A DNA stretch of 64,000 nucleotides from Arthrobacter sp. FW306-2-2C-D06B (GCF_021789175.1 NZ_CP084560.1:1550001-1614000), one strand, 5' to 3'. Positions 8,825-19,555 are shown, numbered from the stretch's first letter. Translations and numbers: made by a program. The notes: generated by a model not told the origin, from the sequence alone.

Positions 8825-9618
8825 TCTCCGGCTTCGAGTCGGTCCAGCTCACCACGCTCATCATGATCGTGGTGGCTGGATTCGCAGCCGGCTGGATAGA
8901 CGCTGTGGTTGGCGGCGGGGGACTGATCCAGCTCCCCGCCTTGCTCCTGGTTCCGGGGATCACCCCGGTCCAGGCGCTGGCCACCAACAAAATGGGCTCC
9001 ATCTTCGGGACGACAACCAGCGCTGTCACTTACTACCGCCGGGTTGGTCCTGACCTCAAGACGGCCATACCGATGGCGGTGATTGCCCTCGCGGGCAGTT
9101 TCGGCGGAGCCGTCCTGGCCGCCAACCTTCCCGCCAGCGTGTTCAAACCCATCATCGTGGTGGCGCTGATCGCCGTCGCGCTCTTCACCGCCCTGCGGCC
9201 CGATGCAGGCGAGTTGACCGCCCTGCGTCACGACGGCCACACGCACTACGTGGTGGCCTGCGCCATTGGTGGGGTGATCGGGTTCTACGACGGCCTGATT
9301 GGTCCCGGAACAGGCTCGTTCCTGGTGATCGCCCTCGTCTCCGCCATGGGCTATGCCTTCCTGGAGGCCAGCGCCAAGGCGAAGATCGTCAACATGGCCA
9401 CGAACGCCGGTGCCCTGTTCTTCTTCCTGCCGCACGGATCGCTGCTGTGGGGCGTCGGCGCGGTGCTCGGCCTGTCCAACATGGCCGGCGGCTACCTGGG
9501 CGCGCGGACCGCCGTGAAACAAGGCAGTGGCTTTGTACGGATTGTGTTCCTGATCGTGGTCGGCGCGTTGATCATCAAACTCGGCGTGGACGTCTGGAAC
9601 GACTACTTCGCCAAGTAG
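8821..9618 (+). CDS. TauE/SafE-family membrane permease (putative sulfite/sulfonate exporter)
   Basis: This 265-residue protein belongs to the TauE/SafE family of anion exporters, some of which export sulfite or organosulfonates. It has about eight hydrophobic segments and the two family repeats, seen as the Gly-rich motifs [17 protein letters not shown] near the start and [18 protein letters not shown] in the middle. The GTG start overlaps the proS stop by 4 bp. Nothing nearby suggests the substrate. Confidence 0.88.
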   Translation: MISGFESVQLTTLIMIVVAGFAAGWIDAVVGGGGLIQLPALLLVPGITPVQALATNKMGSIFGTTTSAVTYYRRVGPDLKTAIPMAVIALAGSFGGAVLAANLPASVFKPIIVVALIAVALFTALRPDAGELTALRHDGHTHYVVACAIGGVIGFYDGLIGPGTGSFLVIALVSAMGYAFLEASAKAKIVNMATNAGALFFFLPHGSLLWGVGAVLGLSNMAGGYLGARTAVKQGSGFVRIVFLIVVGALIIKLGVDVWNDYFAK

Positions 9619-9673
9619 CGTTTGGTTGCCGCCAGCGATGGCCGGAGCGATCCCCCGGGCGTAGCATGCACTC

Positions 9674-11059
9674 ATGTGGGTCGATTCCGGCGACTATGAA
9701 CGGGCACTCGAACGAGCTTGGGAACACACCCGGGAGTGGTTGAGGGCCTTGCCCGGGCGGCAGGTACGGCCAAGCAAGACCGCCGATGGCATCACGGCGG
9801 TCTTCGGCGGACCCTTGCCGGCCAGCGGACTGGACCCGGCTTCGGTCATAGATTTCCTCGCCGAACACGCCGAGCCCGGGCTGATGGCCATGCAATCGGG
9901 ACGCTTCTTCGGTTGGGTCATCGGCGGTACGGTGCCGGCAGGCATGGCCGCGGACTGGATGGTTTCCGCGTGGGACCAGAACTCGGGTCTGCGCTTCGCG
10001 ACGCCCGCAACTGCCGGGATCGAAGAGGCTGCCGGTCGATGGCTCCTTGAGCTTCTCGGCCTACCTGATGGCTCCGACGTCGGATTCGCGACCGGCGCCA
10101 GCATGGCCAACTTCACGGCCCTCGCGGCGGCCCGATGGCGCCAGCTGGCCAGCGTCGGCTGGGACGTCAACGCCGGGGGACTCCAAGGCGCCCCGAAACT
10201 GCGTGTCCTCGTCGGAGCCGAGCGGCACGAGAGCCTGGACATGGCACTGCGCTTCCTGGGCTTCGGCGCACCCGAAGTTGTCGCAGCGGACCATCAAGGC
10301 AGGATCGATCCAGCCGCGCTGCGGGCCGCGTTGGAATCCGGTTCCGGTCCGGCAATCGTGTGTCTCCAGGCCGGGAACCTGCATTCCGGAGCCTTCGATC
10401 CTTTCCTCGAGGCGATTCCGGCCGCGAAGGATCACGGAGCTTGGGTCCACGTTGACGGGGCTTTCGGCCTATGGGCGGCAGCCGTGCCGGGACTGCGGCA
10501 TCTGGTCGAGGGCGTCGAGTTGGCCGATTCGTGGGGAACCGATGCCCACAAGACCCTCAACGTGCCGTACGACGCCGGAATCGTTGCGGTACGTGACGTC
10601 GTTGCCCTGCGGTCCGCCATCGGTATGCACGCCGAATACTTGATGCAGGATGACCACGGCCCATGCGACCCCATGGAGAAGGTGCCCGAGTTGTCCCGCC
10701 GTGCCAGGGGAGTACCCGTGTGGGCTGCCTTGCGCTCCTTGGGTGGCGACGGCGTGCGGGAGCTTGTCGCAGGACGCGCGGAGTGTGCCGCGGAGCTGGC
10801 CCGGCGGCTCGCCGAAGTACCCGGCGTCGAGGTCCTCAACGAAGTGGTGTTCACGCAGTTGTCCCTGGCCTTCGGTTCAGACGAGAGGACCCGCGCGGTA
10901 GCGGACTTCATCATGGCCGACGGAAGGGTCTGGATGTCCGGTTCGCGCTGGCAGGGCAGGGATATCCTGCGTGTTTCGGTGACCAACTGGTCAACGGATT
11001 CGGCAGACCTGGATATCGCGGTGCAGGCCGTCAAAGACGCGCTGGAAGCCACCGGCTGA
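9674..11059 (+). CDS. PLP-dependent group II decarboxylase/aminotransferase-family enzyme
   Basis: This 461-residue enzyme has the fold of pyridoxal-dependent amino acid decarboxylases (glutamate/aromatic type, group II). The PLP lysine is in TDAHKTLNVPYD (about Lys293), and the aspartate that contacts the pyridine nitrogen is in VHVDGAFGLWA. The GATGASMANFTALAAAR segment binds the cofactor phosphate. The substrate is unknown and assignment to a true decarboxylase is not certain. TAGCAT at 9662-9667 ends 6 nt before the ATG, suggesting a leaderless mRNA. It converges with a phosphotransferase gene 30 bp away. Confidence 0.82.
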   Translation: MWVDSGDYERALERAWEHTREWLRALPGRQVRPSKTADGITAVFGGPLPASGLDPASVIDFLAEHAEPGLMAMQSGRFFGWVIGGTVPAGMAADWMVSAWDQNSGLRFATPATAGIEEAAGRWLLELLGLPDGSDVGFATGASMANFTALAAARWRQLASVGWDVNAGGLQGAPKLRVLVGAERHESLDMALRFLGFGAPEVVAADHQGRIDPAALRAALESGSGPAIVCLQAGNLHSGAFDPFLEAIPAAKDHGAWVHVDGAFGLWAAAVPGLRHLVEGVELADSWGTDAHKTLNVPYDAGIVAVRDVVALRSAIGMHAEYLMQDDHGPCDPMEKVPELSRRARGVPVWAALRSLGGDGVRELVAGRAECAAELARRLAEVPGVEVLNEVVFTQLSLAFGSDERTRAVADFIMADGRVWMSGSRWQGRDILRVSVTNWSTDSADLDIAVQAVKDALEATG

Positions 11060-11089
11060 GCCGGACGTCCGGACGACCCGGCGCCGAAG

Positions 11090-12112
11090 CTAATTCGATG
11101 CTGCCAGTCCCGGTTCGGGCAGATCGTGCGCGGCGGGCAGCCCGTCCAGGGGCCGTCCTGCGAGGGTGCTGGCCACCCACAACGAGCGTGCCAGATCGCC
11201 CTCGTGCCGCGGTTTTCCGGCGTACCACAGGGCGTTTTCGACCTCGCGGACCAGGCTCCATTCCCGGGCCGCTTCGCCGTCCAGGCCGGCCGCGCTGCTG
11301 AAATCCGCGCACCGCTCCAGGAGGGCAACTTCCGGAGCCGTCGTGGAGAGATCGCGGATGCGGTTCCACAAGATCGGGGCGACGGCGAATTCCGCCTCTC
11401 CGATCTTCGGTTGCGGATCGATCGCCACGTATGCGCGTTCTCCGATGGACGCAGCGCCATTGAGATGGGGCAGGATGTTCATGAAATGCAGGTCGCAATG
11501 CACCAGGACGTCCCTGCCCGCCCGGCGCCCAACGGCGCCCCGGGTCTGGCACACCTCCAACGCGGCTTCGAGGAGCCAGCGGGGGAAAGGTCGCCCAAGT
11601 TGCTCCCAGTCTGCAGGCAACTCATCGCTCCAGCGCTCGGCACGGGCCGCTATGTGCTCGAACTCTTTCCATTCGGGCCGCTCGTCCGGTTCGATGCTGA
11701 GTTCCTTCACGAGCGATCCCCAGACGTCGCGGGCTTCATCCATCGGGGCGCCCTGCAGCCAGCTGACGGCGTCGAGCCGCTCCAGGAGCATTGCGCAGGA
11801 GGCGGCATCGGCGTCGAGCAGCTTGACGGCCCCGGTACCGCCCCAGAGGGCCAGTGCATGTCGTTCAACGAGGGCCTCCTCGTGCGGGAACGCTATCTTG
11901 AGCACCGAACGGCTGCCGTTGTAGAGCACCGGAATGACGATCCCGCCGTGCCCGTTCCACGGTTCCGCGCCGGGTCCCAGGTCAACCGACAGCTGCCATC
12001 GTTCCAGGCTGGCGTCGATCAGCCCGGGCAGCCCTGAGAGCCACGCCCGCCCCTCCGCTGTGCGGGAGTAGCGTGCCTGGAGGTCGCCAGGGATGGAAAC
12101 GAAGGTAGTCAT
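11090..12112 (-). CDS. Aminoglycoside/hydroxyurea-type phosphotransferase, APH(6)-like
   Basis: This 340-residue kinase resembles the APH(6)/hydroxyurea phosphotransferase family (StrB-like), which phosphorylates streptomycin or related compounds. The Brenner-type catalytic motif is HCDLHFMN (about residues 205-212, catalytic Asp207), and the metal-binding motif appears as AIDPQPKIGE. The N-terminal lobe around VIPVLYNGSRSVLKIAFP carries the likely ATP lysine. The ATG at 12112 is the last sensible start. Chromosomal members in soil Actinobacteria are often not resistance genes in practice, so activity on streptomycin is an inference. Confidence 0.78.
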   Translation of the reverse strand: MTTFVSIPGDLQARYSRTAEGRAWLSGLPGLIDASLERWQLSVDLGPGAEPWNGHGGIVIPVLYNGSRSVLKIAFPHEEALVERHALALWGGTGAVKLLDADAASCAMLLERLDAVSWLQGAPMDEARDVWGSLVKELSIEPDERPEWKEFEHIAARAERWSDELPADWEQLGRPFPRWLLEAALEVCQTRGAVGRRAGRDVLVHCDLHFMNILPHLNGAASIGERAYVAIDPQPKIGEAEFAVAPILWNRIRDLSTTAPEVALLERCADFSSAAGLDGEAAREWSLVREVENALWYAGKPRHEGDLARSLWVASTLAGRPLDGLPAAHDLPEPGLAASN

Positions 12113-12147
12113 CACCGTCAGCCTACCCAAGCCGGTCCGGGAGCGGT

Positions 12148-12876
12148 TCAGACCACTCCGGAGGAGCCCAGAAGGCTTCCGATGAAGAACGTTGCGGCAA
12201 GCGCAAGGGCTCCGCCGATGACGACGCGCACGGCGGCGCGGGTCTTCGAGCTGCCGCCGATCCATGCTCCTATTGCTCCGGTGATTGCCAGCGCGAGCAG
12301 CACGGAAATGAAGGTCAGCGGTACACGCAGCCCCGGGGGCGGGAGCAGAATCGCGAGCATGGGCAGCACCGCGCCGAGGGTGAAGGCAATGGCGGACGCG
12401 AAGGCCGCATGCCAGGGGCTGACGATGTCATCCTCGTCGATGTTCAATTCGGCGGAAAGGTGGGCGGCCAAGGCGTCGTGCTCCGTCAACTCCGCAGCGA
12501 CTTTGCGCGCGGTTTCAGGCCGCAGGCCCTTGGCCTCGTAGATCGCAGTCAACTCGGCCAGCTCTTCTTCGGGTTCCTCGGCGAGCTCCCGCCGTTCCTT
12601 CTCGATGAGCGCCTTTTGGCTGTCGCTTTGGCTGCTGACGGATACGTACTCGCCGAGCGCCATGGACACCGCGCCACCCACGAGTCCGGCCGCTCCAGCG
12701 GTGAGGATGGCGCCGGTGTCCGTCGTGGCGCCGGCGACGCCCACCACGATGGCGGCAACGGAGACGATTCCGTCATTGGCGCCAAGGACGCCTGCCCGAA
12801 GCCAGTTGAGCCGGTGGGCGAGGTCGTTGGCGTGCGGTTCGTTCTCATGCAGGGCTGCTGTTTCGATGGAAGCCAT
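12148..12876 (-). CDS. VIT1/CCC1-family iron/manganese transporter
   Basis: This 242-residue protein belongs to the VIT1/CCC1 family, which moves ferrous iron or manganese across membranes. A first membrane segment follows RLNWLRAGVLGANDGIVSVAA, a second contains AVSMALGEYVSVSSQSD, and a cytoplasmic metal-binding helical region rich in Glu (EKERRELAEEPEEELAEL) lies at about residues 90-150. Two or three further membrane helices complete the C-terminal half. The ATG at 12876 was chosen over an upstream in-frame start at 12915 because it begins just before the family homology. No strong ribosome-binding site is visible. Confidence 0.88.
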   Translation of the reverse strand: MASIETAALHENEPHANDLAHRLNWLRAGVLGANDGIVSVAAIVVGVAGATTDTGAILTAGAAGLVGGAVSMALGEYVSVSSQSDSQKALIEKERRELAEEPEEELAELTAIYEAKGLRPETARKVAAELTEHDALAAHLSAELNIDEDDIVSPWHAAFASAIAFTLGAVLPMLAILLPPPGLRVPLTFISVLLALAITGAIGAWIGGSSKTRAAVRVVIGGALALAATFFIGSLLGSSGVV

Positions 12877-12927
12877 GGTACAAGCCAAGCACCCGAAGAC
12901 TGCAGCCGCTAGCAAAGAAAGGCTTTC

Positions 12928-13989
12928 CTATGGAGTCGGAGTGCCGGTCGGCAGCGACCGCAACGGGGGCAGCGCCGTGTTGTCGATCGACAGTCCGGCG
13001 AACGGGCCAACCGGAGTTCCCCAGGCCTGGCTGCGTTTGGCGGCGTCGACAAGACCGTCGATAGCCCATTGGCGTGTCTCGCCCTCTGACAATGCCACGA
13101 GGTCGGCATACGCGGTCAGCGAGCTGGCCTCCATGCTTCCCAGCGCGAGTCCGGGATTGGCGGCGAAAGTGCCAGGCAGGCGATAGCCGGCTTCCCGCGG
13201 AGGCGTGGCGATGCAGTGCAGCCGGCCCTGGGCCTCCGCTCCCCGGAGCAGCTCTTGATGGCGCGCCAACCAGGTGGCCGCCGTCGCCGACGCCTTCGCG
13301 TCCAGCTTGGTCAGGGCCACTTGGTAGGCATAGATCGCCTCCTGTTCGGAGCTGACCACGCCTGCAAGGGCCGCAGGAAGATCGGCCTTGGTGGGCGCCG
13401 TTCCGTGTGTCGGTGCCGTCGACGTGGCCGGCGAGGCAGTGCAGCTGGGTGGCGGGGTCGGGGCGGTACTCGCCCCGGCCAGGGTCGCCGGTACAGGCAA
13501 GCCCCAGGTCGCGGCCAGGCGCGATGACTCAAGCAGCTGGGCGGTCCCGACGGCGGCCAGCAGGCGTGCCATGCCGCCGTCGGCGTCCGCGGCGTCCGCG
13601 GCGTCCGCCAAGCGACGCGAAGCGCTCGAGGCGAGCGCGGAGACAAAGCCGGCCCGCGTCGGGCGCTCCTGGGTGGCACCGGGGCTTGGGGAAGCCGTGG
13701 AGGTATGCGATGCCGAAGAGCCGGAAGGTTGCAGCAGCGCTTGCGCCTGGCTTGTCAGCAACATCACAGTGTCCGTGCTTTCCAGGAGCGATGCGCTGCC
13801 CAGGAGCGTCTCGGTCGAAGAGAGCGCGTCCGAACGGGCAGTTTCGGAAAACGGCACCGCTTGGGGCTTTCCGGCGTCCCGCGGGACAAGCACGGCGCCG
13901 ACTCCGAGGACGAGGACTGCGAGGAATGCCAGCAGGAGGGCCCTCATCCAGCCATGGCTCCGTGGTTTCTCAACAGTCTCGTGGTTCAC
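12928..13989 (-). CDS. DUF4439 ferritin-like domain protein, membrane-anchored
   Basis: This 353-residue protein starts with a membrane segment (about residues 15-38, LLLAFLAVLVLGVGAVLV) followed by a low-complexity Ser/Ala/Pro-rich region. The C-terminal 130 residues match the actinobacterial DUF4439 ferritin-like domain (SSEQEAIYAYQVALTKLDA and following helices). It is probably anchored with the domain outside the cell. It lies divergently next to rimP, as in related genomes. The middle contains an Ala-Asp repeat encoded by three tandem copies of a 9-bp unit near 13580-13605. Function is unknown. Confidence 0.75.
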   Translation of the reverse strand: MNHETVEKPRSHGWMRALLLAFLAVLVLGVGAVLVPRDAGKPQAVPFSETARSDALSSTETLLGSASLLESTDTVMLLTSQAQALLQPSGSSASHTSTASPSPGATQERPTRAGFVSALASSASRRLADAADAADADGGMARLLAAVGTAQLLESSRLAATWGLPVPATLAGASTAPTPPPSCTASPATSTAPTHGTAPTKADLPAALAGVVSSEQEAIYAYQVALTKLDAKASATAATWLARHQELLRGAEAQGRLHCIATPPREAGYRLPGTFAANPGLALGSMEASSLTAYADLVALSEGETRQWAIDGLVDAAKRSQAWGTPVGPFAGLSIDNTALPPLRSLPTGTPTP

Positions 13990-14114
13990 AACAGACTATG
14001 GTGTCACGCTCGCGGAGAAGTTGCGTCTCCCACAGGGAGTCCCCGTGCACCACGCCGCCGTAAATGTCGTTAAGCTAGTAGTCACAACATCATCTATCGG
14101 GAGGCGGCTGGCCA

Positions 14115-14738
14115 GTGAGTCATTCGGAAGCCACGACTTCAACAGACCAGGCTGGAACGGATCCGACGAGTCCAGCACAACACGAGGTCCGCAACCCCGA
14201 GGAGAGCAGGCTGAAGGCGCTTCTGGAGCCTGCAGTCCTGGCGAGCCGGCTCTATCTTGAGGATGTCGCCATCCAGGTTGCCGGTTCGCACCGGGTAGTC
14301 CACGTGGTCATCGACCTGCCCCAGGAGGAAACCGGCGGCGTCAGCCTGGACGTCATCGCGGAAATCTCCAGGGCCCTTTCGGACATCCTCGACAACGATC
14401 CCCGCACCGACGGCCGCCCCTACGACCTCGAGGTCTCCTCGCCCGGCGTCGGCCGGCCCCTGACGGAGCCCCGCCACTGGCACCGGGCCCGCGGACGCAT
14501 GGTCAAGGTCAACGTGATCCAGGGAGAGAACCTGACCGGGCGTATCCAGTCCGTCGACGACGACGGCGTCACCCTGGTTCCCGAGCAAGAGGTCAAGAAG
14601 GGCATGAAGCCCAAGCAAGGCGAACCCGTGAAAATTCCTTTCGACAGGATCCGCCAAGGAAAAGTCGAGATAGAGTTCAGCCACCTCAACGAGGCCGTGC
14701 TGGAAGACGAGTACAACGGACCTTCCGAGGAGGCCTAA
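14115..14738 (+). CDS. rimP: Ribosome maturation factor RimP
   Basis: RimP helps 30S subunit maturation. The 207-residue protein has the N-terminal alpha/beta domain ([22 protein letters not shown]) with the family segment [15 protein letters not shown], the conserved [15 protein letters not shown] motif near residue 105, and a C-terminal SH3-like domain. It has an extended acidic C-terminus, usual in Actinobacteria. The GTG at 14115 has GGGAGG 10 nt upstream. Its stop overlaps the nusA ATG by one base (TAATG), the classic rimP-nusA coupling. Confidence 0.95.
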   Translation: MSHSEATTSTDQAGTDPTSPAQHEVRNPEESRLKALLEPAVLASRLYLEDVAIQVAGSHRVVHVVIDLPQEETGGVSLDVIAEISRALSDILDNDPRTDGRPYDLEVSSPGVGRPLTEPRHWHRARGRMVKVNVIQGENLTGRIQSVDDDGVTLVPEQEVKKGMKPKQGEPVKIPFDRIRQGKVEIEFSHLNEAVLEDEYNGPSEEA

Positions 14739-15718
14739 TGGATATTGACATGAGTGCGCTGAGACTCCTGGAGCGTGAGCGTGAAATCCCGCTGGACCTC
14801 CTGATTCCCACCATCGAGCAGGCGCTCCTGGTGGCTTACCACAAGACGCCGGGCGCTTTCGAAAAGGCCCGTGCAGAGCTGGACCGCAAGAGCGGACATG
14901 TGACCATTTGGGCCACGGAAATCGACGACGACGGCGAAGCCATCGGCGAGTTCGAGGACACACCTGCGGGATTCGGCCGCATTGCGGCGAGCACCGCACG
15001 GCAGATCATCCTGCAGCGGCTGCGCGACGTCGAGGACGACAACGTCCTCGGCGAATTCAAGGGCCGTGAAGGCGAGCTTGTCGCCGGCCTGATCCAGCAG
15101 GGCAACAACCCGCACATGATCCAGGTGAACCTCGGTTCCGTGGAAGCCCTGCTGCCGCCGCCCGAGCAGGTGCCGGGGGAGAAGTACACCCACGGCAACC
15201 GCCTGCGTGCGTTCGTGGTGGACGTCCACCGCGGCGCCAAGGGACCCTCCATCACGCTGTCGCGGTCCCACCCGGGCCTCGTCCGGAAGCTTTTCGAACT
15301 GGAGGTCCCGGAGATCGCGGACCGTTCCGTCGAGATCGTGGCACTGGCGCGCGAAGCCGGACACCGGACCAAGATGGCCGTCAAAGCCAACACTCCCGGC
15401 ATCAACGCCAAGGGTGCTTGCATTGGTGAAATGGGCTCCCGCGTCCGCGCGGTCATGACTGAACTCAACGACGAAAAGATCGACATCGTCGACTTCAGCG
15501 AAGACCCGGCGACCTTCATCGCCAACTCCCTGTCGCCGTCGCGCGTGAATTCCGTCACTATCACGGACGAAGCCACGCGCTCCGCCCGGGTGGTTGTTCC
15601 GGACTACCAGCTGTCCCTCGCCATCGGCAAGGAAGGCCAGAACGCCCGGCTCGCAGCCAAGCTGACCGGCTGGCGGATCGACATCGTCTCTGACGCCGCT
15701 CCGGCCAAGGGCAACTAA
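14738..15718 (+). CDS. nusA: Transcription termination/antitermination factor NusA
   Basis: NusA binds RNA polymerase and controls pausing, termination and antitermination. The 326-residue protein has the N-terminal polymerase-binding domain, an S1 domain (about residues 120-190) and two KH domains, with KH motifs near [11 protein letters not shown] and [15 protein letters not shown]. It lacks the C-terminal acidic repeats of enterobacterial NusA, which is normal for Actinobacteria. It follows rimP with a one-base overlap. Confidence 0.96.
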   Translation: MDIDMSALRLLEREREIPLDLLIPTIEQALLVAYHKTPGAFEKARAELDRKSGHVTIWATEIDDDGEAIGEFEDTPAGFGRIAASTARQIILQRLRDVEDDNVLGEFKGREGELVAGLIQQGNNPHMIQVNLGSVEALLPPPEQVPGEKYTHGNRLRAFVVDVHRGAKGPSITLSRSHPGLVRKLFELEVPEIADRSVEIVALAREAGHRTKMAVKANTPGINAKGACIGEMGSRVRAVMTELNDEKIDIVDFSEDPATFIANSLSPSRVNSVTITDEATRSARVVVPDYQLSLAIGKEGQNARLAAKLTGWRIDIVSDAAPAKGN

Positions 15719-15927
15719 ACAGACCACATGGCGCCCAGCCCCGGATCCGCGCGCCTCGTGGATTCGGTGGCCGGGCCCTCGGGGGCTTAGAATAGATGGA
15801 ACCGGGCCTATGCCCGGTATCCGTGCGCTTTGGCGTGCTCGCGACTTGCGGGGCATCAACCCCGGCAAGGCAAGGGCGCGCCGAGCAAAGCAGAACCGCA
15901 GAAGACAGGTAAAGACACTGAGGCAGG

Positions 15928-16281
15928 TTGATACACCCAGTGACTGAACTGCTTCACACCAGGCACCAGCCTGTGCGCACCTGCATCGGATGCCGGAAAC
16001 AAGGCCAGCGGAGCGAGTTGATCCGGCTTGTCGCCGAAGGCGGCGGGTCACCCGTCGTCCTGGTGGATGAACGACGCCGGATGGCTGGCCGGGGTGCGTG
16101 GCTGCACCCCAGCACCACATGCCTGACGCTGGCAAGCAAACGGCGTGCTTTCGCAAGGGCCCTCGCGGGCGCAAGTGAAGTCACCGCCGTCGAAAGCTAC
16201 CTGGCGGCAGTCATACTCCCTGCGGACACTGAAGTGAAAGCAGGAAAACCGTCCAAACCTGAAAGCGGGTCAGAAAACTGA
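15928..16281 (+). CDS. ylxR: YlxR-family (DUF448) RNA-binding protein
   Basis: This is the small nucleoid or RNA-binding YlxR protein found between nusA and infB in many bacteria. The conserved motif RTCIGCRKQGQRSELIRL and the later segment GRGAWLHPS are clear. The start is uncertain: TTG at 15928 gives 117 residues, and GTG at 15940 gives 113 and is perhaps more likely. Neither has a good ribosome-binding site. The 209-bp gap after nusA holds no other gene. Confidence 0.88.
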   Translation: MIHPVTELLHTRHQPVRTCIGCRKQGQRSELIRLVAEGGGSPVVLVDERRRMAGRGAWLHPSTTCLTLASKRRAFARALAGASEVTAVESYLAAVILPADTEVKAGKPSKPESGSEN

Positions 16282-16433
16282 TGGAAACCCGATGAGTTCC
16301 CAGCGATGAGTGCGCAACGATGACAACTTTGTTGCGCTCTGCACAGGGCCTATCCGCCGCGTTCGCGGCAGGGGCCCGCAGTAAGAATTAGACGGTTCGT
16401 GCCTGGCTCGGTGCGGACCGAGACAGGAGAAAT

Positions 16434-19283
16434 GTGGCCAAGGTCCGCGTACATGAGCTCGCCAAAGAGCTCGGTATTACTTCCAAAGATGCAGTGACGA
16501 AACTGCAGGAATTGGGCGAATTCGTTCGCTCCGCCTCTTCAACAATTGAGGCACCGGTCGTGAAGAAGCTTCGCGACGCCTACCCGGGTGCCGGCGCTGC
16601 AAAGGCCGCTGCCCCGGCAGCACCTCGCGTTGCAGCCCCCGTGGCACCTGCCGCACCTGCCGCACCCGCGGCATCCCGCCCGGCTCCGGGCCCCGCTGCG
16701 CCCAAGGCTCCGGTTCCGGCCCCCAAGGCTGAGACCCCAGCCCCGGCGGCGCCTGCGGCTCCCGCAGCTGCGGCAAGTCCTATTTCCGCCAAGCCGGGTG
16801 CCCGTCCGGCACCCAAGGCCGAAGCCCCTGCCCCGGCACGTCCGGGCAGCCAGGCACCGCGGCCCGGCGGTCCCCGTCCGGGCAACAACCCGTTCGCGAC
16901 CTCGCAGGGCATGCCCCGCGGCCGTGGCGACGGCGAGCGTCCTCCCCGTCCGGGCAACAACCCCTTCGCAACATCGCAGGGCATGCCCCGTTCCGGCGGC
17001 CGCACTGACGGCGAACGTCCCGGCGGTCCGCGTCCCGCGGCCGGCGCAGGCGGTCCCCGCCCCGCAGCCGGTTCCGGTGGTCCGCGTCCGGGCGCTCCGC
17101 GCCCCGGTGCTCCCCGTCCGGGCGCTCCGCGTCCCGCAGGTGGCCCCGCAGGAAACCGTCCTACCCCGGGCATGATGCCCAACCGCACCGAGCGTCCGGC
17201 TCCCGGTGGCGCAGGCCGTCCGGGTGGCGCTGGCCGTCCCGGCGGTGGCGGCCCCGGCCGTCCGGGTGGCGCTCCTGGCGCAGGCACCGGTGGCGGAGCT
17301 CCCGCCGGCGGTGGCTTCGGCAAGGGTGGCCGCGGACGCGGCGGTACCCAAGGTGCCTTCGGCAAGGGTGGCGCAGGACGCGGCAAGCAGCGCAAGTCGA
17401 AGCGTGCAAAGCGTCAGGAACTGGAGCAGATGAGTGCTCCGTCGCTGGGCGGCGTCTCCGTACCCCGCGGCGACGGCAACACCGTGGTCCGGCTCCGTCG
17501 TGGCTCGTCCATCACGGACTTCGCCGACAAGATCGAGGCGAACCCCGCCGCGCTGGTGACCGTACTGTTCCACCTCGGTGAAATGGCAACGGCCACGCAG
17601 TCCCTGGACGAAGACACCTTCGGCCTGCTGGGTGTTGAACTCGGCTACAAGATCCAGGTTGTTTCGCCGGAAGACGAAGAGCGCGAGCTCCTCGACTCCT
17701 TCGACATCGACCTCGATGCCGAACTGGAAGCCGAAGGCGACGACGTCCTCGAACCTCGTCCCCCGGTTGTCACCGTCATGGGTCACGTTGACCACGGTAA
17801 GACCCGTCTGCTCGACGCCATCCGGAAGACCAACGTGGTTGCCGGCGAACACGGCGGCATCACGCAGCACATCGGTGCCTACCAGATCAGCCATATCCAC
17901 GAGGGCACTCCGCGCGACATCACCTTCATTGACACCCCCGGTCACGAGGCGTTCACCGCCATGCGTGCACGTGGTGCCAAGGTCACCGACATCGCCATCC
18001 TGGTTGTCGCAGCCGACGACGGCGTCATGCCGCAGACGGTGGAAGCACTCAACCACGCACAAGCGGCCAACGTGCCGATCGTCGTCGCGGTCAACAAGAT
18101 CGACAAGGAAGGTGCGAACCCGGACAAGGTCAAGGGCCAGCTCACCGAGTACGGTCTGGTTCCCGAAGAATACGGTGGCGACACCATGTTCGTTGAGGTT
18201 TCTGCCCGCCAGAACATCAACATCGACGAACTGATCGACGCCGTCCTGCTGACCGCAGACGCCGCTCTGGACCTGCGCGCCAACCCGGACAAGGACGCTC
18301 GAGGCATTGCCATCGAAGCGAACCTGGACAAGGGCCGCGGTTCCGTGGCCACCGTCCTGGTCCAGTCCGGTACCCTGGCCGTTGGCGACACGATCGTGGC
18401 CGGTACGGCCCACGGCCGCGTCCGTGCCATGTTCGACGAAGACGGCAACGCCCTCGACGTCGCGCTTCCGTCCCGTCCGGTCCAGGTCCTGGGTCTGTCC
18501 AACGTTCCGCGTGCAGGCGACACCTTCCTGGTGACCTCTGACGAGCGTACGGCCCGCCAGATCGCTGAAAAGCGTGAAGCAGCCGACCGCAACGCGGCAC
18601 TGGCCAAGCGTCGCAAGCGCATCAGCCTGGAAGACTTCGACCAGGCAGTTGCCGCGGGCAAGATCGACACCCTCAACCTCATCCTCAAGGGTGACGTTTC
18701 CGGTGCCGTCGAAGCCCTCGAAGACGCACTGCTCAAGATCGATGTCGGCGACGAAGACGTTCAACTGCGCGTCATCCACCGCGGTGTGGGTGCCATCACG
18801 CAGAACGACGTCAACCTCGCCACGGTGGACAACGCCATCATCATCGGCTTCAACGTCAAGCCCGCCGAGCGCGTGGCCGACCTTGCCGATCGCGAAGGCG
18901 TGGACATGCGCTTCTACTCCGTCATCTACTCGGCAATCGATGACATCGAGCTGGCCCTCAAGGGCATGCTCAAGCCGGAGTACGAGGAAGTCCAGCTCGG
19001 TACCGCCGAGGTCCGCGAAGTCTTCCGCTCTTCCAAGTTCGGAAACATCGCTGGTTCCATCGTGCGCTCGGGCATCATCCGCCGTAACACGAAGGCACGC
19101 GTCAGCCGCGATGGCAAGGTCATCGGCGACAACCTCACCGTTGAGACGCTCAAGCGCTTCAAGGACGACGCCACCGAGGTCCGCACGGACTTCGAGTGTG
19201 GTATCGGTCTTGGCTCGTACAACGACATCAACGAAGGTGACATCATCGAGACCTTCGAGATGCGCGAAAAGCCGCGCGTCTAA
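16434..19283 (+). CDS. infB: Translation initiation factor IF-2
   Basis: IF-2 is the GTPase that brings initiator tRNA to the 30S subunit. The 949-residue protein has an N-terminal IF2N motif ([18 protein letters not shown]), then about 300 residues of Ala/Pro/Gly/Arg-rich linker, then the G domain with GHVDHGKT near residue 449, DTPGHEA and NKID, followed by domains II-IV. The linker repeats the segment [15 protein letters not shown] twice and the tripeptide RPGAP several times, a usual actinobacterial feature. The GTG start at 16434 has GGAG 8 nt upstream. Confidence 0.97.
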   Translation: MAKVRVHELAKELGITSKDAVTKLQELGEFVRSASSTIEAPVVKKLRDAYPGAGAAKAAAPAAPRVAAPVAPAAPAAPAASRPAPGPAAPKAPVPAPKAETPAPAAPAAPAAAASPISAKPGARPAPKAEAPAPARPGSQAPRPGGPRPGNNPFATSQGMPRGRGDGERPPRPGNNPFATSQGMPRSGGRTDGERPGGPRPAAGAGGPRPAAGSGGPRPGAPRPGAPRPGAPRPAGGPAGNRPTPGMMPNRTERPAPGGAGRPGGAGRPGGGGPGRPGGAPGAGTGGGAPAGGGFGKGGRGRGGTQGAFGKGGAGRGKQRKSKRAKRQELEQMSAPSLGGVSVPRGDGNTVVRLRRGSSITDFADKIEANPAALVTVLFHLGEMATATQSLDEDTFGLLGVELGYKIQVVSPEDEERELLDSFDIDLDAELEAEGDDVLEPRPPVVTVMGHVDHGKTRLLDAIRKTNVVAGEHGGITQHIGAYQISHIHEGTPRDITFIDTPGHEAFTAMRARGAKVTDIAILVVAADDGVMPQTVEALNHAQAANVPIVVAVNKIDKEGANPDKVKGQLTEYGLVPEEYGGDTMFVEVSARQNINIDELIDAVLLTADAALDLRANPDKDARGIAIEANLDKGRGSVATVLVQSGTLAVGDTIVAGTAHGRVRAMFDEDGNALDVALPSRPVQVLGLSNVPRAGDTFLVTSDERTARQIAEKREAADRNAALAKRRKRISLEDFDQAVAAGKIDTLNLILKGDVSGAVEALEDALLKIDVGDEDVQLRVIHRGVGAITQNDVNLATVDNAIIIGFNVKPAERVADLADREGVDMRFYSVIYSAIDDIELALKGMLKPEYEEVQLGTAEVREVFRSSKFGNIAGSIVRSGIIRRNTKARVSRDGKVIGDNLTVETLKRFKDDATEVRTDFECGIGLGSYNDINEGDIIETFEMREKPRV

Positions 19284-19329
19284 GGTGTCCTCAGGCCGGT
19301 GCTGCTTTCGGGCGGCTCCGGCCCGTTCC

Positions 19330-19433
19330 GCCGATATGGGGGCCCCGCCCCTTCACTGGGTGGCAAAGGATCTGCGATCCTTTGCCACCCAGCTTCGGCA
19401 GGCCCGATGCCACTCCCGGGCCCCCATATCGGC
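19330..19433. repeat. Nested inverted repeat (hairpin within hairpin) between infB and rbfA
   Basis: Outer arms at 19330-19345 and 19418-19433 (GCCGATATGGGGGCCC and its complement) are perfect over 16 bp. Inside them an inner stem at 19356-19372 and 19376-19392 (arm CTGGGTGGCAAAGGATC) is perfect over 17 bp with a 3-nt loop. It starts about 47 bp after the infB stop in a co-oriented cluster. No T tract follows the stems, so simple termination is not obvious. Confidence 0.85.
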
Positions 19434-19555
19434 TCCACGGGCCTCCGTGGGGACCTCACGGTCCGTCGGTGACTTGCCTTGGGCGCGTCGCACCATACCG
19501 AACTTAAGTACGCAAGTTGCTAACGCGCCGTCGTACGCGAAATTTAGGAGTTGAA

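Noticed and set aside
16876..17150. Repeats in the IF-2 linker as a novel element
   Set aside because: The [15 protein letters not shown] and RPGAP repeats are ordinary for actinobacterial IF-2.
16539..18779. Long minus-strand open frame opposite infB
   Set aside because: It mirrors the repetitive Ala/Pro/Gly codons of IF-2; no ribosome-binding site or protein family.
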